Source: Hydrogenophaga sp. NFH-34
GTDB taxonomy: Bacteria; Pseudomonadota; Gammaproteobacteria; Burkholderiales; Burkholderiaceae_C
Reading direction: 5' to 3'
Assembly (NCBI RefSeq): GCF_021401345.1
Contig: NZ_JACBGE010000001.1
Coordinates: 248,001-312,000 of the forward strand
Length of the DNA stretch: 64,000 nucleotides
The translations under genes and the position numbers were made by a program. This document shows, in pieces, positions 30,394 through 39,193 of this stretch (position 1 is its first letter; every line of letters starts with the position of its first letter). The notes beneath the pieces were generated by a model. The model was not told the origin of the DNA and ran no database searches. It worked only from the letters and a program-made list of their open reading frames with translations.

Positions 30394-31104
30394 ATGAATC
30401 CTTCTTCCCTCACGACCACCGACCCGATGATCGCTGTGCAGCACGTGTCCAAGTCGGTGACCGATGCCACCGGCACGCTGGACATTCTGCGCGATGTCAG
30501 TTTCGAGCTGCTGCGCGGTGAAACGGCTGCCATCGTGGGGGCTTCCGGGTCGGGCAAGAGCACCTTGCTGTCCATCGTTGCGGGGTTGGATACGCCTTCG
30601 CGCGGAACGGTTCACATCGACGGCACCGATCTGTTTGCCTTGGACGAAGACCAGCGCGCCGCGCTGCGCGCCCAGAAAGTGGGCTTCGTGTTCCAGAGCT
30701 TCCAGCTGCTTGGCAACCTCACCGCGCTGGAAAACGTGATGCTGCCGCTGGAGCTGGCCGGCCGGCGCGACGCGCGCACGGCCGCGGCGGCCATGCTGGA
30801 GCGTGTGGGCCTGGGGCAGCGGCTGGGGCACTATCCCAAGGTGCTGTCCGGTGGCGAGCAGCAGCGGGTGGCGCTGGCACGCGCTTTTGTCGTGCGCCCG
30901 GCCGTGCTGCTGGCCGATGAACCCACGGGCAGCCTGGATTTCGCCACCGGCGAGCGGGTGATGGCGCTGATGTTCGAACTCAACCGCGAGCTGGGCACGA
31001 CGCTGGTACTGGTCACGCACGACCGCGGTATCGCCGCGCGCTGCGAGCGCCGCATCACCATCGAAGCCGGGTGCGCCACGGAAGCGGCCGAGGCGGCCGC
31101 CTGA
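30394..31104 (+). CDS. YbbA-like ABC transporter ATP-binding protein
   Basis: ATPase of the LolD/MacB/YbbA group, 236 residues. The Walker A is GASGSGKST, the signature LSGGEQQRVALARA and the Walker B VLLADEPTGSLD. Its divergent partner is tesA. In E. coli, ybbA is followed by the permease ybbP; here no permease follows and a repeat-rich gap begins instead. The partner may be encoded elsewhere. The start codon lies only three bases from that of tesA, so the two promoters must overlap the coding regions. Confidence 0.88.
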   Translation: MNPSSLTTTDPMIAVQHVSKSVTDATGTLDILRDVSFELLRGETAAIVGASGSGKSTLLSIVAGLDTPSRGTVHIDGTDLFALDEDQRAALRAQKVGFVFQSFQLLGNLTALENVMLPLELAGRRDARTAAAAMLERVGLGQRLGHYPKVLSGGEQQRVALARAFVVRPAVLLADEPTGSLDFATGERVMALMFELNRELGTTLVLVTHDRGIAARCERRITIEAGCATEAAEAAA

Positions 31105-31132
31105 AAGATGTGCTGAACGTGTCCGCGACGGG

Positions 31133-31152
31133 ATTCCCGCCTTCGCGGGAAT
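31133..31152. repeat. REP-like hairpin element
   Basis: ATTCCCGC-CTTC-GCGGGAAT is a perfect 8-base stem with a 4-base loop, between the ybbA-like gene and rlmB. I associate this extragenic palindrome type with many proteobacterial genomes; copy number in this genome cannot be seen from one window. Confidence 0.65.
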
Positions 31153-31169
31153 GACGGACGCGGGACCCC

Positions 31170-31200
31170 GCGACCCGCGCAGCGGCGGAGCGTGGGGGCA
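31170..31200 (+). repeat. Intergenic direct repeat, copy 1 of 2
   Basis: A 31-base unit beginning GCGACCCGCGCAGCGG and ending GCGTGGGGGCA. It is identical to the copy at 31252-31282. Confidence 0.8.
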
Positions 31201-31251
31201 AACGATCCGGCGCCGGGCCGCCCCCAGCCGGATCAGCCCCCTCGGGGGGCA

Positions 31252-31282
31252 GCGACCCGCGCAGCGGCGGAGCGTGGGGGCA
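31252..31282 (+). repeat. Intergenic direct repeat, copy 2 of 2, adjoining the rlmB start
   Basis: Same 31-base unit as at 31170-31200. It is preceded by GCCCCCTCGGGGGGC, a short hairpin that seems to belong to the element, and it ends 14 bases before the rlmB ATG. It looks like a Comamonadaceae-type intergenic repeat, by memory of such genomes and not by search. Confidence 0.75.
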
Positions 31283-31296
31283 ACGATAATCCGCGC

Positions 31297-32040
31297 ATGT
31301 CTACCCCCAAAGTCCTGTTCGGCTTCCACGCGGTGGGCGTGCGCCTGAAAACCGCGCCCCAGTCCATCATCGAGGTCTACTTCGAACCCACGCGCCGCGA
31401 CGCGCGCATGCGCCAGTTCCTGGACCGTGCCCGCGAAGCCGGTGTGCGCCTGATCGAGGCCGATGGGCTGCGCATCGCCAAGCTGGCCGGCAGCCATGGC
31501 CACCAGGGCGTGGCCGCGCGGGTCCAGGCGCTGGAGCAGGCGCATTCGCTCGACGATCTGCTGGAACAGCTGGAGGCCGCCGGTCAGGCGCCGCTGCTGC
31601 TGGTGCTCGACGGCATCACCGATCCACACAACCTGGGGGCTTGCCTGCGTGTGGCCGACGGTGCCGGTGCGCACGCGGTGATCGCGCCCAAGGACCATGC
31701 CGCCGGCATCAACGCCACCGTGGCCAAAGTGGCCAGCGGGGCGGCCGAAACCATGCCGTACTTCATGGTCACCAACCTGGCGCGCACGCTGGGCGAGCTG
31801 AAGGAGCGCAACATCTGGATCACCGGCACCAGCGGCGACGCGCCCAAAACGCTCTACCAGGTCGATCTCAAAGGCCCGACGGCCCTGGTGCTGGGCGCCG
31901 AAGGGCAGGGCATGCGCCAGCTCACGCGCAAGACCTGCGACGAGCTCGTGAGCATTCCCATGCGCGGCGCGGTCGAGAGCCTGAACGTGTCGGTGGCTTC
32001 GGGCGTGTGCCTGTACGAGGCGCTGCGCCAGCGCGGCTGA
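31297..32040 (+). CDS. rlmB: 23S rRNA 2'-O-ribose methyltransferase RlmB
   Basis: SpoU-class methyltransferase acting on G2251 of 23S rRNA. The substrate-binding N-domain (VLFGFHAVGVRLK) precedes the knotted catalytic domain with LVLDGITDPHNLGACLRVADGAGAH, ALVLGAEGQGM and IPMRGAVESLNVSVASGVCLYEA. It has 247 residues. The ATG lies only 14 bases after a repeat element, and the GATAAT at 31285-31290 could be a -10 box, which would make the transcript nearly leaderless. Confidence 0.94.
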   Translation: MSTPKVLFGFHAVGVRLKTAPQSIIEVYFEPTRRDARMRQFLDRAREAGVRLIEADGLRIAKLAGSHGHQGVAARVQALEQAHSLDDLLEQLEAAGQAPLLLVLDGITDPHNLGACLRVADGAGAHAVIAPKDHAAGINATVAKVASGAAETMPYFMVTNLARTLGELKERNIWITGTSGDAPKTLYQVDLKGPTALVLGAEGQGMRQLTRKTCDELVSIPMRGAVESLNVSVASGVCLYEALRQRG

Positions 32041-32056
32041 AAGGCCCACGCCCGCC

Positions 32057-32791
32057 ATGACCGCCACGCTTGAGACGCTGCGCCAGTGGGTGCAACAGGC
32101 GCGGCATCTGGCGGTGCTGACCGGGGCTGGCATGAGCGCCGAGTCGGGCGTGCCCACATTTCGCGATGCCCAGAGTGGCCTGTGGGCGCAGTTCAACCCG
32201 AAGGAACTGGCCACCGAAGCCGCGTTTCGCGCCGATCCCCAGCGCGTGTGGGACTGGTACCAATACCGGCGAGCGCTGATTGCCCGGGTCCAACCCAATG
32301 CCGGCCACCGGGCGCTGGCGGCGTGGGCGCAGCGGCATCCGGGGCGCCTGACGCTGATCACCCAGAACGTGGACGGCCTGCACGAGCGGGCCGGTCTCGA
32401 CGAGACCATCGCCCTGCATGGTCGCATCGACGCCGACCAGTGGCTGGACCGCCCGCGCCCGTGCTGCCAGCCCGATTTTCTGGAAGACGGTCGCCCGCCA
32501 CGCTGTTCCGTGTGCGGCAACCTGCGGCGGCCTGCCGTGGTCTGGTTCGGCGAGATGCTGCCAACCGAGGCCCTGGCGGCCGCCGAAACCGCTGCCCAGG
32601 CCTGCGATCTGATGCTGGTGATCGGCACCTCGGGCCTGGTGTACCCGGCTGCCGGGCTGGCCCACACGGCGCACCGCAGCGGGGCGCAGGTGGTGGTCAT
32701 CAATCCCGAACCGACCGAGCTCGATACCGTGGCCCAGACCTGTTGGCGCGAACGCGCCGCACAAAGCCTGCCGGCCCTGCTGGCCGACTGA
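32057..32791 (+). CDS. cobB: Sir2-family NAD-dependent deacylase
   Basis: Sirtuin of 244 residues that removes acyl groups from protein lysines using NAD. Motifs are LTGAGMSAESGVPTFRD, TQNVDGLHERAGLD, the catalytic His in ALHGRID, the zinc-type cysteines (CC near residue 136 and CSVC) and VVWFGEMLP. It may deacylate acetyl-CoA synthetase and other acyl-CoA enzymes, which is plausible in a window rich in acyl-CoA genes but not shown by linkage. It starts 17 bases after rlmB. Confidence 0.88.
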   Translation: MTATLETLRQWVQQARHLAVLTGAGMSAESGVPTFRDAQSGLWAQFNPKELATEAAFRADPQRVWDWYQYRRALIARVQPNAGHRALAAWAQRHPGRLTLITQNVDGLHERAGLDETIALHGRIDADQWLDRPRPCCQPDFLEDGRPPRCSVCGNLRRPAVVWFGEMLPTEALAAAETAAQACDLMLVIGTSGLVYPAAGLAHTAHRSGAQVVVINPEPTELDTVAQTCWRERAAQSLPALLAD

Positions 32792-32884
32792 AGGCCGGCC
32801 GGCTTGCGGGGATTCACCGGATCGTCACGTCGGCACCCATAATGGCCGGGCCCGATCGGGGCTTTGTCCAGCGAGGAGTGACAC

Positions 32885-33472
32885 ATGAATCTGGTGCAGC
32901 GCGTGCAGGACATCCTGCTCAAACCCAAGTCCACCTGGCCCGTGATCGACACGGAAACCGAGGACGTGGCCACGATCTACAAGACCTACCTGGTCTACCT
33001 GGCGGCGGTTTCGGCCATCGCGACCTTCATCGGGTTCAGCGTGGTCGGCACCCACGTGATGGGTGTCAGCTTCCGGGTGCCCTTCCTGGCCGGGATCGCC
33101 AACATGGTGGTCGGGTTCGTGCTGTCGCTGGCCGTGATCTACGTGCTGGCCCTGATCGCCGATGCTCTGGCCCCCACTTTTGGCGGCCGCAAAGACCTGC
33201 TGAGCGCTTTCAAGCTGGTGGCCTACGCGTCCACGGCCGGTCTGCTCGGGGGCATCTTCAACCTCGTTCCGGCGCTGAGCATGCTCAGCCTGCTGGCCTC
33301 GCTGTATTCGATCTACCTGCTCTACACCGGCATTCCGGTGCTGATGAAGACCCCACCCGAAAAAGCGCTGGGCTACACCGCCGTGCTGGTGGTGTGCGGC
33401 ATCGTGGCCGGCATCGTTCTGGGCGCGATCGGGTCTGTGTTCTCGGGCGGACCGGGGATGGCCTTCGGCTGA
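32885..33472 (+). CDS. Yip1-domain inner membrane protein
   Basis: A 195-residue membrane protein of the bacterial Yip1/DUF1282 type. It starts NLVQRVQDILLKPKSTWPVIDTE, the typical cytoplasmic preface, and then has about five membrane segments (for example LAAVSAIATFIGFSVVG and AGIANMVVGFVLSLAVIYVLAL). The function is unknown. A GAGGAG site precedes the ATG. It converges with the chromate transporter genes. Confidence 0.85.
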   Translation: MNLVQRVQDILLKPKSTWPVIDTETEDVATIYKTYLVYLAAVSAIATFIGFSVVGTHVMGVSFRVPFLAGIANMVVGFVLSLAVIYVLALIADALAPTFGGRKDLLSAFKLVAYASTAGLLGGIFNLVPALSMLSLLASLYSIYLLYTGIPVLMKTPPEKALGYTAVLVVCGIVAGIVLGAIGSVFSGGPGMAFG

Positions 33473-33485
33473 AACCGTCCGCCGG

Positions 33486-34082
33486 TCAGACCCAGCCCAG
33501 GGCGCCCAGCAGGGCGCCGGTGCCGATCAGCCACAGCAGGTGGATGCGCGTGCGCCACACCAGCACGATCGACACGGCGGTCAGCAACCACAGGCGCCAG
33601 TCGCGCGCCGGCTGGTTGTGGGTCGCACTGAGCAGCCAGCCGGTGGCGATCAGCAGGGCGATCACGATCGGTGCCATGCCGGTCTTGAAGGCGCGCACCG
33701 AGCGCAGTTCGCGGTTGCGGTGGGCCCAGCGGGTGGCGGTGTAGGTCAGCACCGAAGACGGCAGCATGATCGCCACCAGGCTCAGTGCCACGCCCATCAG
33801 GGCCAGGCCCCAGGCGGGCCAGCCGGCGGCCGGACCCCCGCCCGCGTTGAGGCCGAGGTTCCAGCCGAGCAGGGCGACGAACAGCACGTTCGGACCCGGG
33901 GCGGCCTGCGAGATCGCGATCGATGAGGTGAACTGCGCGTCGGTCAACCAGCCTTGCTGGCCGACCAGGTAACGGTGCATGTCGGGGGCCGTGGTGATGG
34001 CGCCGCCCACGGCCAGCAGCGAGAGCGAGGCCAGGTGCTGGCACAGGGCCAGCCAGTCGCCGGGGGTCAGGGTGATCGTCAT
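33486..34082 (-). CDS. Chromate transporter, second half (CHR domain)
   Basis: Short-chain CHR-family membrane protein of 198 residues. The family phrase is SLLAVGGAITTAPDMHRYLV, followed by QAAPGPNVLFVALLGWNLG, with about six membrane helices. Two such half proteins usually work as a heterodimer exporting chromate or exchanging anions. It overlaps the first-half gene by four bases. Substrate beyond the family name is not known. Confidence 0.87.
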   Translation of the reverse strand: MTITLTPGDWLALCQHLASLSLLAVGGAITTAPDMHRYLVGQQGWLTDAQFTSSIAISQAAPGPNVLFVALLGWNLGLNAGGGPAAGWPAWGLALMGVALSLVAIMLPSSVLTYTATRWAHRNRELRSVRAFKTGMAPIVIALLIATGWLLSATHNQPARDWRLWLLTAVSIVLVWRTRIHLLWLIGTGALLGALGWV

Positions 34083-34690
34083 GAGCGGGGCTCCGGCTGG
34101 CGCCCGAGCACGCGATAAGCCCACAGGCAGGCCACGCCGCCAATGCCCAGCAGGACCCAGATCAGGGGCCAGCGCAGCAGCGCAATGGCCACGAAGGTCA
34201 GGGCGGCCAGGGCGATGCACGCGGCCAGGCCCAGCGCATTCTTGTCCAGGGCCGCGATGAGCTTGATGCCGGTGGCGGTCACCAGGCCGGCGGCCACGGC
34301 GCCCATGCCGCGCAGCGCGCCCTGGGCGGCGGCGGTGTCGGCCACGCTGCCGTAGAGCGCGGCCATCAGCAGCACCAGACACAGGGGGGCAGCCAGCATG
34401 CCGGCCAGTGCGGCCAGTGCGCCCGAAAGGCCGAAGAACCGGTCACCGATCATGAGCGAGAGATTCACCACATTCGGGCCGGGCATGATCTGGGCCACGG
34501 CCCAGTCCTCCAGGAACTGCTCGCGCGTGAGCCAGCGTTTCTTCTCGACCAGCTCGCGCTGCACGATCGCCAGCACCCCGCCGAATCCCTGCAGGGCCAG
34601 CCAGGTGAAGGACAGAAACAGGTCGGAGCGGGAGCGGGGAACCAAGGGGCCGGAATCGGCGTGGGGGGCGGTGGGCTGGCGAGGGGGCAT
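34079..34690 (-). CDS. Chromate transporter, first half (CHR domain)
   Basis: Companion CHR-domain protein of 203 residues. Family phrases are LFLSFTWLALQGFGGVLAIVQRELVEKKRWLT and AVAQIMPGPNVVNLSLMIGDRFFG. It is translated first and is coupled to the second half through a four-base overlap. The 260-base gap towards the beta-oxidation genes contains one strong inverted repeat and nothing else recognised. Confidence 0.87.
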   Translation of the reverse strand: MPPRQPTAPHADSGPLVPRSRSDLFLSFTWLALQGFGGVLAIVQRELVEKKRWLTREQFLEDWAVAQIMPGPNVVNLSLMIGDRFFGLSGALAALAGMLAAPLCLVLLMAALYGSVADTAAAQGALRGMGAVAAGLVTATGIKLIAALDKNALGLAACIALAALTFVAIALLRWPLIWVLLGIGGVACLWAYRVLGRQPEPRS

Positions 34691-34898
34691 GTTGCGGTGG
34701 CGGGGTCGCAGCGGATTATCGCGGCGCCACGGATGCGCGGGTGGGCGGTTGCGCAATGGCACCACAGCCTGTGGGTGCCTGCACGGGCAGCCCGGAAGCG
34801 CCGGGCCGGACCGCGTTGCGGCATACCCGGACCGAAGGCTGCCGCTCGCCCACCGATCCGGCACAGGCCCTGCGGATGAAGGAATCCTGGAGGCGATG

Positions 34899-34928
34899 CG
34901 CGAGCCCGGGGCGCGTGGCGGGCTCGCG
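34899..34928 (-). terminator. Hairpin after the fabG-like gene
   Basis: CGCGAGCCC (34899-34907) pairs with GGGCTCGCG (34920-34928) around a 12-base loop, just past the stop of the leftward beta-oxidation operon. It has no T tract, so it may act with Rho or only protect the transcript end. Confidence 0.4.
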
Positions 34929-34950
34929 TCGGTGGGCGTCCGGGCCGGTC

Positions 34951-35694
34951 TCAGACCGACATGCCGCCCGAGACTTCGATCACCGCGCCGTTGATGTAGC
35001 TGGCCTCGTCGCTGGCGAGGAATGCGTAGACGTTGGCGATCTCTTCGGGCTGGCCAAGGCGCTTGAGCGGCACGCGGTGCTCCATCTCCTGGATCACCTT
35101 CTCGGGGATGGTGCTCAGGATGGGCGTGCTGATGAAGCCAGGGGCGACTGCGTTGACGCGCACGCCCTTGGGGCCGAGTTCGCGGCTCCAGGTCTTGGTG
35201 AAACCGATCACGCCGAACTTGGTGGCGGCGTAGTTGGTCTGGCCGAAGTTGCCGTAGATGCCGACCACCGACGAGGCGTTGAGGATCACGCCGCTGCCCT
35301 GCGCGGTCATGGTGTCGGCCACGGCCTGCGCGCAGTGGAAGACCCCGCGCAGGTTGACGTCGATCACCTTGTCGAACTGTTCCAGCGTCATCTTCTGCAG
35401 GCGCGCGTCCTGCGTGATGCCGGCGTTGTTGACCAGCACATCGATGCGGCCAAAGCGCTCTTTCACCTGCGCGACCACGGCGTCGACCATCTCGCGCTGG
35501 GTCACGTCCATCACGAAGCCCACGGCCGTGGCGCCTTCGGCCTGGCATTGTTTGACGGCCTCGTCGACCGCCGCCTGCTTCACATCGCAGACGACGACGG
35601 TGGCGCCTTCGCGCGCGAACTTCAGGGCCGTGGCCAGGCCGATGCCTTGAGCGGCGCCGGTGATGAGGGCGATTTTTCCTTCGAGTCGTTTCAT
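34951..35694 (-). CDS. Short-chain dehydrogenase, 3-oxoacyl/acetoacetyl-CoA reductase type
   Basis: SDR enzyme of 247 residues using NAD(P). The cofactor motif is [14 protein letters not shown], followed by NNAG, and the catalytic Ser-Tyr-Lys lies in [21 protein letters not shown]. The closest named types are FabG and PhaB. It follows the 3-hydroxyacyl-CoA dehydrogenase gene by three bases, so a role in 3-oxo/3-hydroxyacyl-CoA interconversion within beta-oxidation or in polyhydroxyalkanoate precursor supply is likely. Confidence 0.87.
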   Translation of the reverse strand: MKRLEGKIALITGAAQGIGLATALKFAREGATVVVCDVKQAAVDEAVKQCQAEGATAVGFVMDVTQREMVDAVVAQVKERFGRIDVLVNNAGITQDARLQKMTLEQFDKVIDVNLRGVFHCAQAVADTMTAQGSGVILNASSVVGIYGNFGQTNYAATKFGVIGFTKTWSRELGPKGVRVNAVAPGFISTPILSTIPEKVIQEMEHRVPLKRLGQPEEIANVYAFLASDEASYINGAVIEVSGGMSV

Positions 35695-35697
35695 GAG

Positions 35698-37857
35698 TCA
35701 GTACTGGGGTTGGTGTTGACGCAGCGCGGCTTTCACCGCGTCCGCGAGTATGAAGCCGCTGCCATGGCGGGCGGCCAGCGCGGCGCAGCGCGCCTCGAAG
35801 GCCTCGATACCCAGGCCATAGATGAACTGCAGCGCGCCACCGGTCCAGGCTGGGAAGCCGATGCCGAAGATGGAGCCGATGTTGCCGTCGTGCACGCTGG
35901 TGAGCACGCCTTCGGCCAGGCAGCGTGCGGTTTCGACGGCTTGGCGGTAGAGCAGGCGGTCTTTCACGTCCTGCAGATCCCATTCGATGCCCGGTTTTTC
36001 GTACAACGCCTGGAGCTGCGGCCACAGGTGCTTCCTGCCGCCTTCGGGGTAGTCGTAGAAGCCGCCGCCGCCCGCGCGGCCATAGCGGTGGTGCTGCTTG
36101 ACCATCTGCTCAACCAGGGTCTCGCCCGGCGTGGCGACGTATTGCTTGCCTTCCTTCTGGAAGTCGACGCGGGTCTGTTCCAGCACGTGCACCGACAGGC
36201 TGAGCGCGGTTTCGTCCAGCACCGCCAGCGGCCCGACCGGCATGCCGGCCTGCATGGCAGCGTTTTCGATCACCGGTGCCGGAATGCCTTCGCCCAGCAT
36301 GGCGGCACCTTCCATCACGAAGGTGCCGAAGGTGCGGCTGGTGTAGAAGCCACGCGAATCGTTCACCACGATGGGCAGCTTGCCCAGCGCCTGCACATAG
36401 TCGTAGGCGCGGGCGATGGTCTCGTCGTCCGTGTCCTGGCCGCGGATGATTTCGACCAGCTTCATCTTGTCGACCGGGCTGAAGAAGTGGATGCCGACGA
36501 ACTTCTGCGGTTGGGCGCTGGCCTGGGCCAGGCCGGAGATGGGCAAGGTGGAGGTGTTGCTGGCGAAGAAACCACCTTCGGCCAGCATGGGTTCGGCTTC
36601 TTTCGTCACCATGGCCTTGAGTTCGCGCTGCTCGAACACCGCCTCGATGATCAGGTCGCAGCCCTGCAGGCCGGCGGCGCTGGCAGTGGGCGTGATGAGG
36701 TTCAGGATGCCTTGTTGCTTCTCGGCGCTCATCTGGCCCTTGTCGACCCGCTTCTGCGTGAGCCTGGCGGTGTAGCCCTTGCCCTTCTCGGCGGCTTCCA
36801 GGCTCACGTCCTTGAGCACGGTGGCGATGCCGCGGGTGGCCTGCGCGTAGGCGATGCCCGAGCCCATCATGCCGGCGCCCAGGATGCCGACCTTCTTCGG
36901 CTGGTACTTCGCCACATCCTTCGGCCGCGACTGACCGCCCTTGATGGCGTTCATGTTGAAGAAGAAGGTGTTGATCATGTTGCGCGCCACGTTGCCGGTC
37001 ATCAGCCCGGCGAGGTAGCGGCTTTCCACGCGCATGGCGGTGTCGAAGTCGACCATCGCGCCCTCGACCATCGCGGCCAGCGCGGCTTCCGGCGCCGGGT
37101 AGAGGCCGCGCGTCTTCTGCTTGAGCACGGCGGGCGCCACGCTCAGCATGCCGGCGATCTTGGGGTTGCTCGGCGTGCCACCGGGCATCTTGTAGTCCTT
37201 GCGGTCCCAGACGTGGGTGCAGGCCTCGGGCTTGCCCTGGGCGGCTTCGATGTAGGCCAGCGCTTTGGGCATCAGTTCCTCAGGCGAGGCGACCAGCTCG
37301 TGCACCAGGCCCAGCTTGAAAGCCTCTTCGGGGCCGAACAGCTTGCTTTCCAGGATGTAGGGTTGCGCCGCCATCAGGCCGAGCATTCGCGTCATCTTGG
37401 TGATGCCGCCAGCGCCAGGAATCAGGCCGAGTGTGATCTCGGGCAGGCCGAACTGGATCTTGGGGTTGTTGACGGCGATGCGGTGGTGGCCGACCAGGGC
37501 CACTTCCCAGCCACCGCCGAGCGCCGCGCCGTTGAGGCAACTCACCACCGGCACGCCCAGGGTCTCGATGGTGCGGAAGTGCTTCTTCATGCGCTCGATC
37601 TCGCCGAACACGCGCGGCCCGTCGGCCTCGGTCGAGCGCATCACGCCCTTGAGGTCGGCGCCGGCGAAGAAGGTGCTCTTGGTGGAAGCCAGCGCTATGC
37701 CCTTGATCTGTGCGCGGTCCGTGACGAGTTGGCCGGTGACGGCCGCCAGATCGTCCTGCCACTGCAGGCACATGGTGTTGACCGGCGAGCCCTGCTCGTC
37801 AAAGGTGATGGTCGCAATGCCGTTGGCGAGTTCGTAGCGGATGGTTTGGGTGATCAT
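35698..37857 (-). CDS. fadJ: Bifunctional enoyl-CoA hydratase / 3-hydroxyacyl-CoA dehydrogenase (FadJ-like)
   Basis: Multifunctional beta-oxidation enzyme of 719 residues. The N-terminal crotonase domain (about 1-190) carries GGGWEVALVGHHRIA. The NAD domain starts near residue 320 with KVGILGAGMMGSGIAYAQA, and the C-terminal dehydrogenase domain has FFSPVDKMKLVEII and NDSRGFYTSRTF. It lies between the thiolase and the reductase in one leftward operon. The domain order matches FadB/FadJ alpha subunits, with the thiolase as the partner. Confidence 0.9.
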   Translation of the reverse strand: MITQTIRYELANGIATITFDEQGSPVNTMCLQWQDDLAAVTGQLVTDRAQIKGIALASTKSTFFAGADLKGVMRSTEADGPRVFGEIERMKKHFRTIETLGVPVVSCLNGAALGGGWEVALVGHHRIAVNNPKIQFGLPEITLGLIPGAGGITKMTRMLGLMAAQPYILESKLFGPEEAFKLGLVHELVASPEELMPKALAYIEAAQGKPEACTHVWDRKDYKMPGGTPSNPKIAGMLSVAPAVLKQKTRGLYPAPEAALAAMVEGAMVDFDTAMRVESRYLAGLMTGNVARNMINTFFFNMNAIKGGQSRPKDVAKYQPKKVGILGAGMMGSGIAYAQATRGIATVLKDVSLEAAEKGKGYTARLTQKRVDKGQMSAEKQQGILNLITPTASAAGLQGCDLIIEAVFEQRELKAMVTKEAEPMLAEGGFFASNTSTLPISGLAQASAQPQKFVGIHFFSPVDKMKLVEIIRGQDTDDETIARAYDYVQALGKLPIVVNDSRGFYTSRTFGTFVMEGAAMLGEGIPAPVIENAAMQAGMPVGPLAVLDETALSLSVHVLEQTRVDFQKEGKQYVATPGETLVEQMVKQHHRYGRAGGGGFYDYPEGGRKHLWPQLQALYEKPGIEWDLQDVKDRLLYRQAVETARCLAEGVLTSVHDGNIGSIFGIGFPAWTGGALQFIYGLGIEAFEARCAALAARHGSGFILADAVKAALRQHQPQY

Positions 37858-37877
37858 GGTGCTTTCTCCGCTTTCGA

Positions 37878-39083
37878 TCAGATCCGTTCAACGATGGTGG
37901 CAATGCCCATGCCGCCGCCGACGCAGAGGGTCGCCAGTCCGTAGCGCTTGCCGGTCCGGTGCAACTCGTCGATCAGGGTGTTCAGAATCATGGCGCCCGT
38001 GGCGCCCAGCGGGTGGCCCAAGGCGATGGCGCCGCCGTTGACGTTGACCTTCTGATGCGGCACCCCCATTTCCTGCATGAACTTCATGGGCACGGCGGCA
38101 AAGGCCTCGTTGACCTCGAACAGGTCGATCTGGTCGATGCTCAAGCCGGCCTTGGCCAGCGCCTTGCGCGCCGCCGGCATGGGGCCGGTGAGCATGATGG
38201 TCGGGTCGGCGCCCGACAGTGCTGCGGCGACGATGCGGGCGCGCGGCGTGAAACCGTGGGTCTTGCCGGCGGCTTCGCTGCCGATCAGGATGGCGGCCGC
38301 GCCGTCGACGATGCCGGACGAGTTGCCCGCATGGTGCACGTGGTGGATGCGCTCGACCTGCGGGTAGCGTTGCAGCGCCACGCTGTCAAAGCCCATGGCG
38401 CCCAGTTGCTCGAAGGCGGGCTTGAGCCCGGCCAGGCCGTCCATCGTGGTCCCTGGCTTGATGAACTCGTCCTTCTCCAGGATGGTCAGCCCCATCTTGT
38501 CTTTGACCGGCACGACCGAGCGGTCGAAGTGGCCGGCGGCGCGCGCGGCGGCGGCGCGCTTCTGCGATTCGAGTGCGAAGGCGTCGACGTCCTCGCGGCT
38601 GAAGCCGCTGAGCGTGGCGATCAGGTCGGCGCCGATGCCTTGCGGCACGAACAGGGTGGCGCTGTTGGTCTCCGGATCCTGGGCCCAGGCGCCGCCGTCC
38701 GAACCGATGGGCACGCGGCTCATGCTTTCCACGCCGCCGGCTACCACCAGGTCTTCCCAGCCGCTGCGCACCTTCATGGCCGCCATGTTCACGGCCTCCA
38801 GGCCCGAGGCGCAGAAGCGGTTGAGCTGCACGCCGGCGCAGCGCCAGTCCCAGCCGGCCTTGAGGGCCGCGACCTTGGGAATCACCGAACCCTGTTCGCC
38901 GATGGGCGAGACCACGCCCATGACCACATCGTCCACCGCGGCGGTGTCCAGGTCATTGCGTTTCTGAAGCTCGGTCAGCAGGCCGGCGAGCAGGTTGATC
39001 GGCTTGACTTCGTGCAGGCTGCCGTCCTTCTTGCCCTTGCCGCGTGGTGTGCGGATGGCGTCGTAGACGAAGGCTTCGCTCAT
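37878..39083 (-). CDS. Acetyl-CoA C-acyltransferase (thiolase)
   Basis: Thiolase of 401 residues that cleaves 3-oxoacyl-CoA in the last step of beta-oxidation. The nucleophile is Cys91 in [11 protein letters not shown]; the C-terminal motifs are [18 protein letters not shown] and [16 protein letters not shown]. The ATG at 39083 with a GAGGAG site is preferred over an upstream in-frame start. It is the first gene of the leftward operon thiolase-fadJ-reductase and is divergent from an acyl-CoA dehydrogenase. Confidence 0.92.
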   Translation of the reverse strand: MSEAFVYDAIRTPRGKGKKDGSLHEVKPINLLAGLLTELQKRNDLDTAAVDDVVMGVVSPIGEQGSVIPKVAALKAGWDWRCAGVQLNRFCASGLEAVNMAAMKVRSGWEDLVVAGGVESMSRVPIGSDGGAWAQDPETNSATLFVPQGIGADLIATLSGFSREDVDAFALESQKRAAAARAAGHFDRSVVPVKDKMGLTILEKDEFIKPGTTMDGLAGLKPAFEQLGAMGFDSVALQRYPQVERIHHVHHAGNSSGIVDGAAAILIGSEAAGKTHGFTPRARIVAAALSGADPTIMLTGPMPAARKALAKAGLSIDQIDLFEVNEAFAAVPMKFMQEMGVPHQKVNVNGGAIALGHPLGATGAMILNTLIDELHRTGKRYGLATLCVGGGMGIATIVERI

Positions 39084-39144
39084 GGTGTCTCCTCGGGGAT
39101 GGGACCGGATGGTCTGGACGATCGGATCAGTATAGACTTTTGCC

Positions 39145-39156
39145 AAGCAATCGCTT
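39145..39156. promoter_or_regulatory. Inverted repeat in the divergent beta-oxidation promoter region
   Basis: AAGC-AATC-GCTT lies between the divergent thiolase and acyl-CoA dehydrogenase genes. A rightward -35-like TTGCCA (39140-39145) and a leftward -10-like TATACT (39130-39135) flank or overlap it, so a bound repressor could control both operons. The arms are short, so confidence is limited. Confidence 0.35.
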
Positions 39157-39193
39157 TGTGAAAATTAACCCCCATCGTCCTGAAGGTGACACC

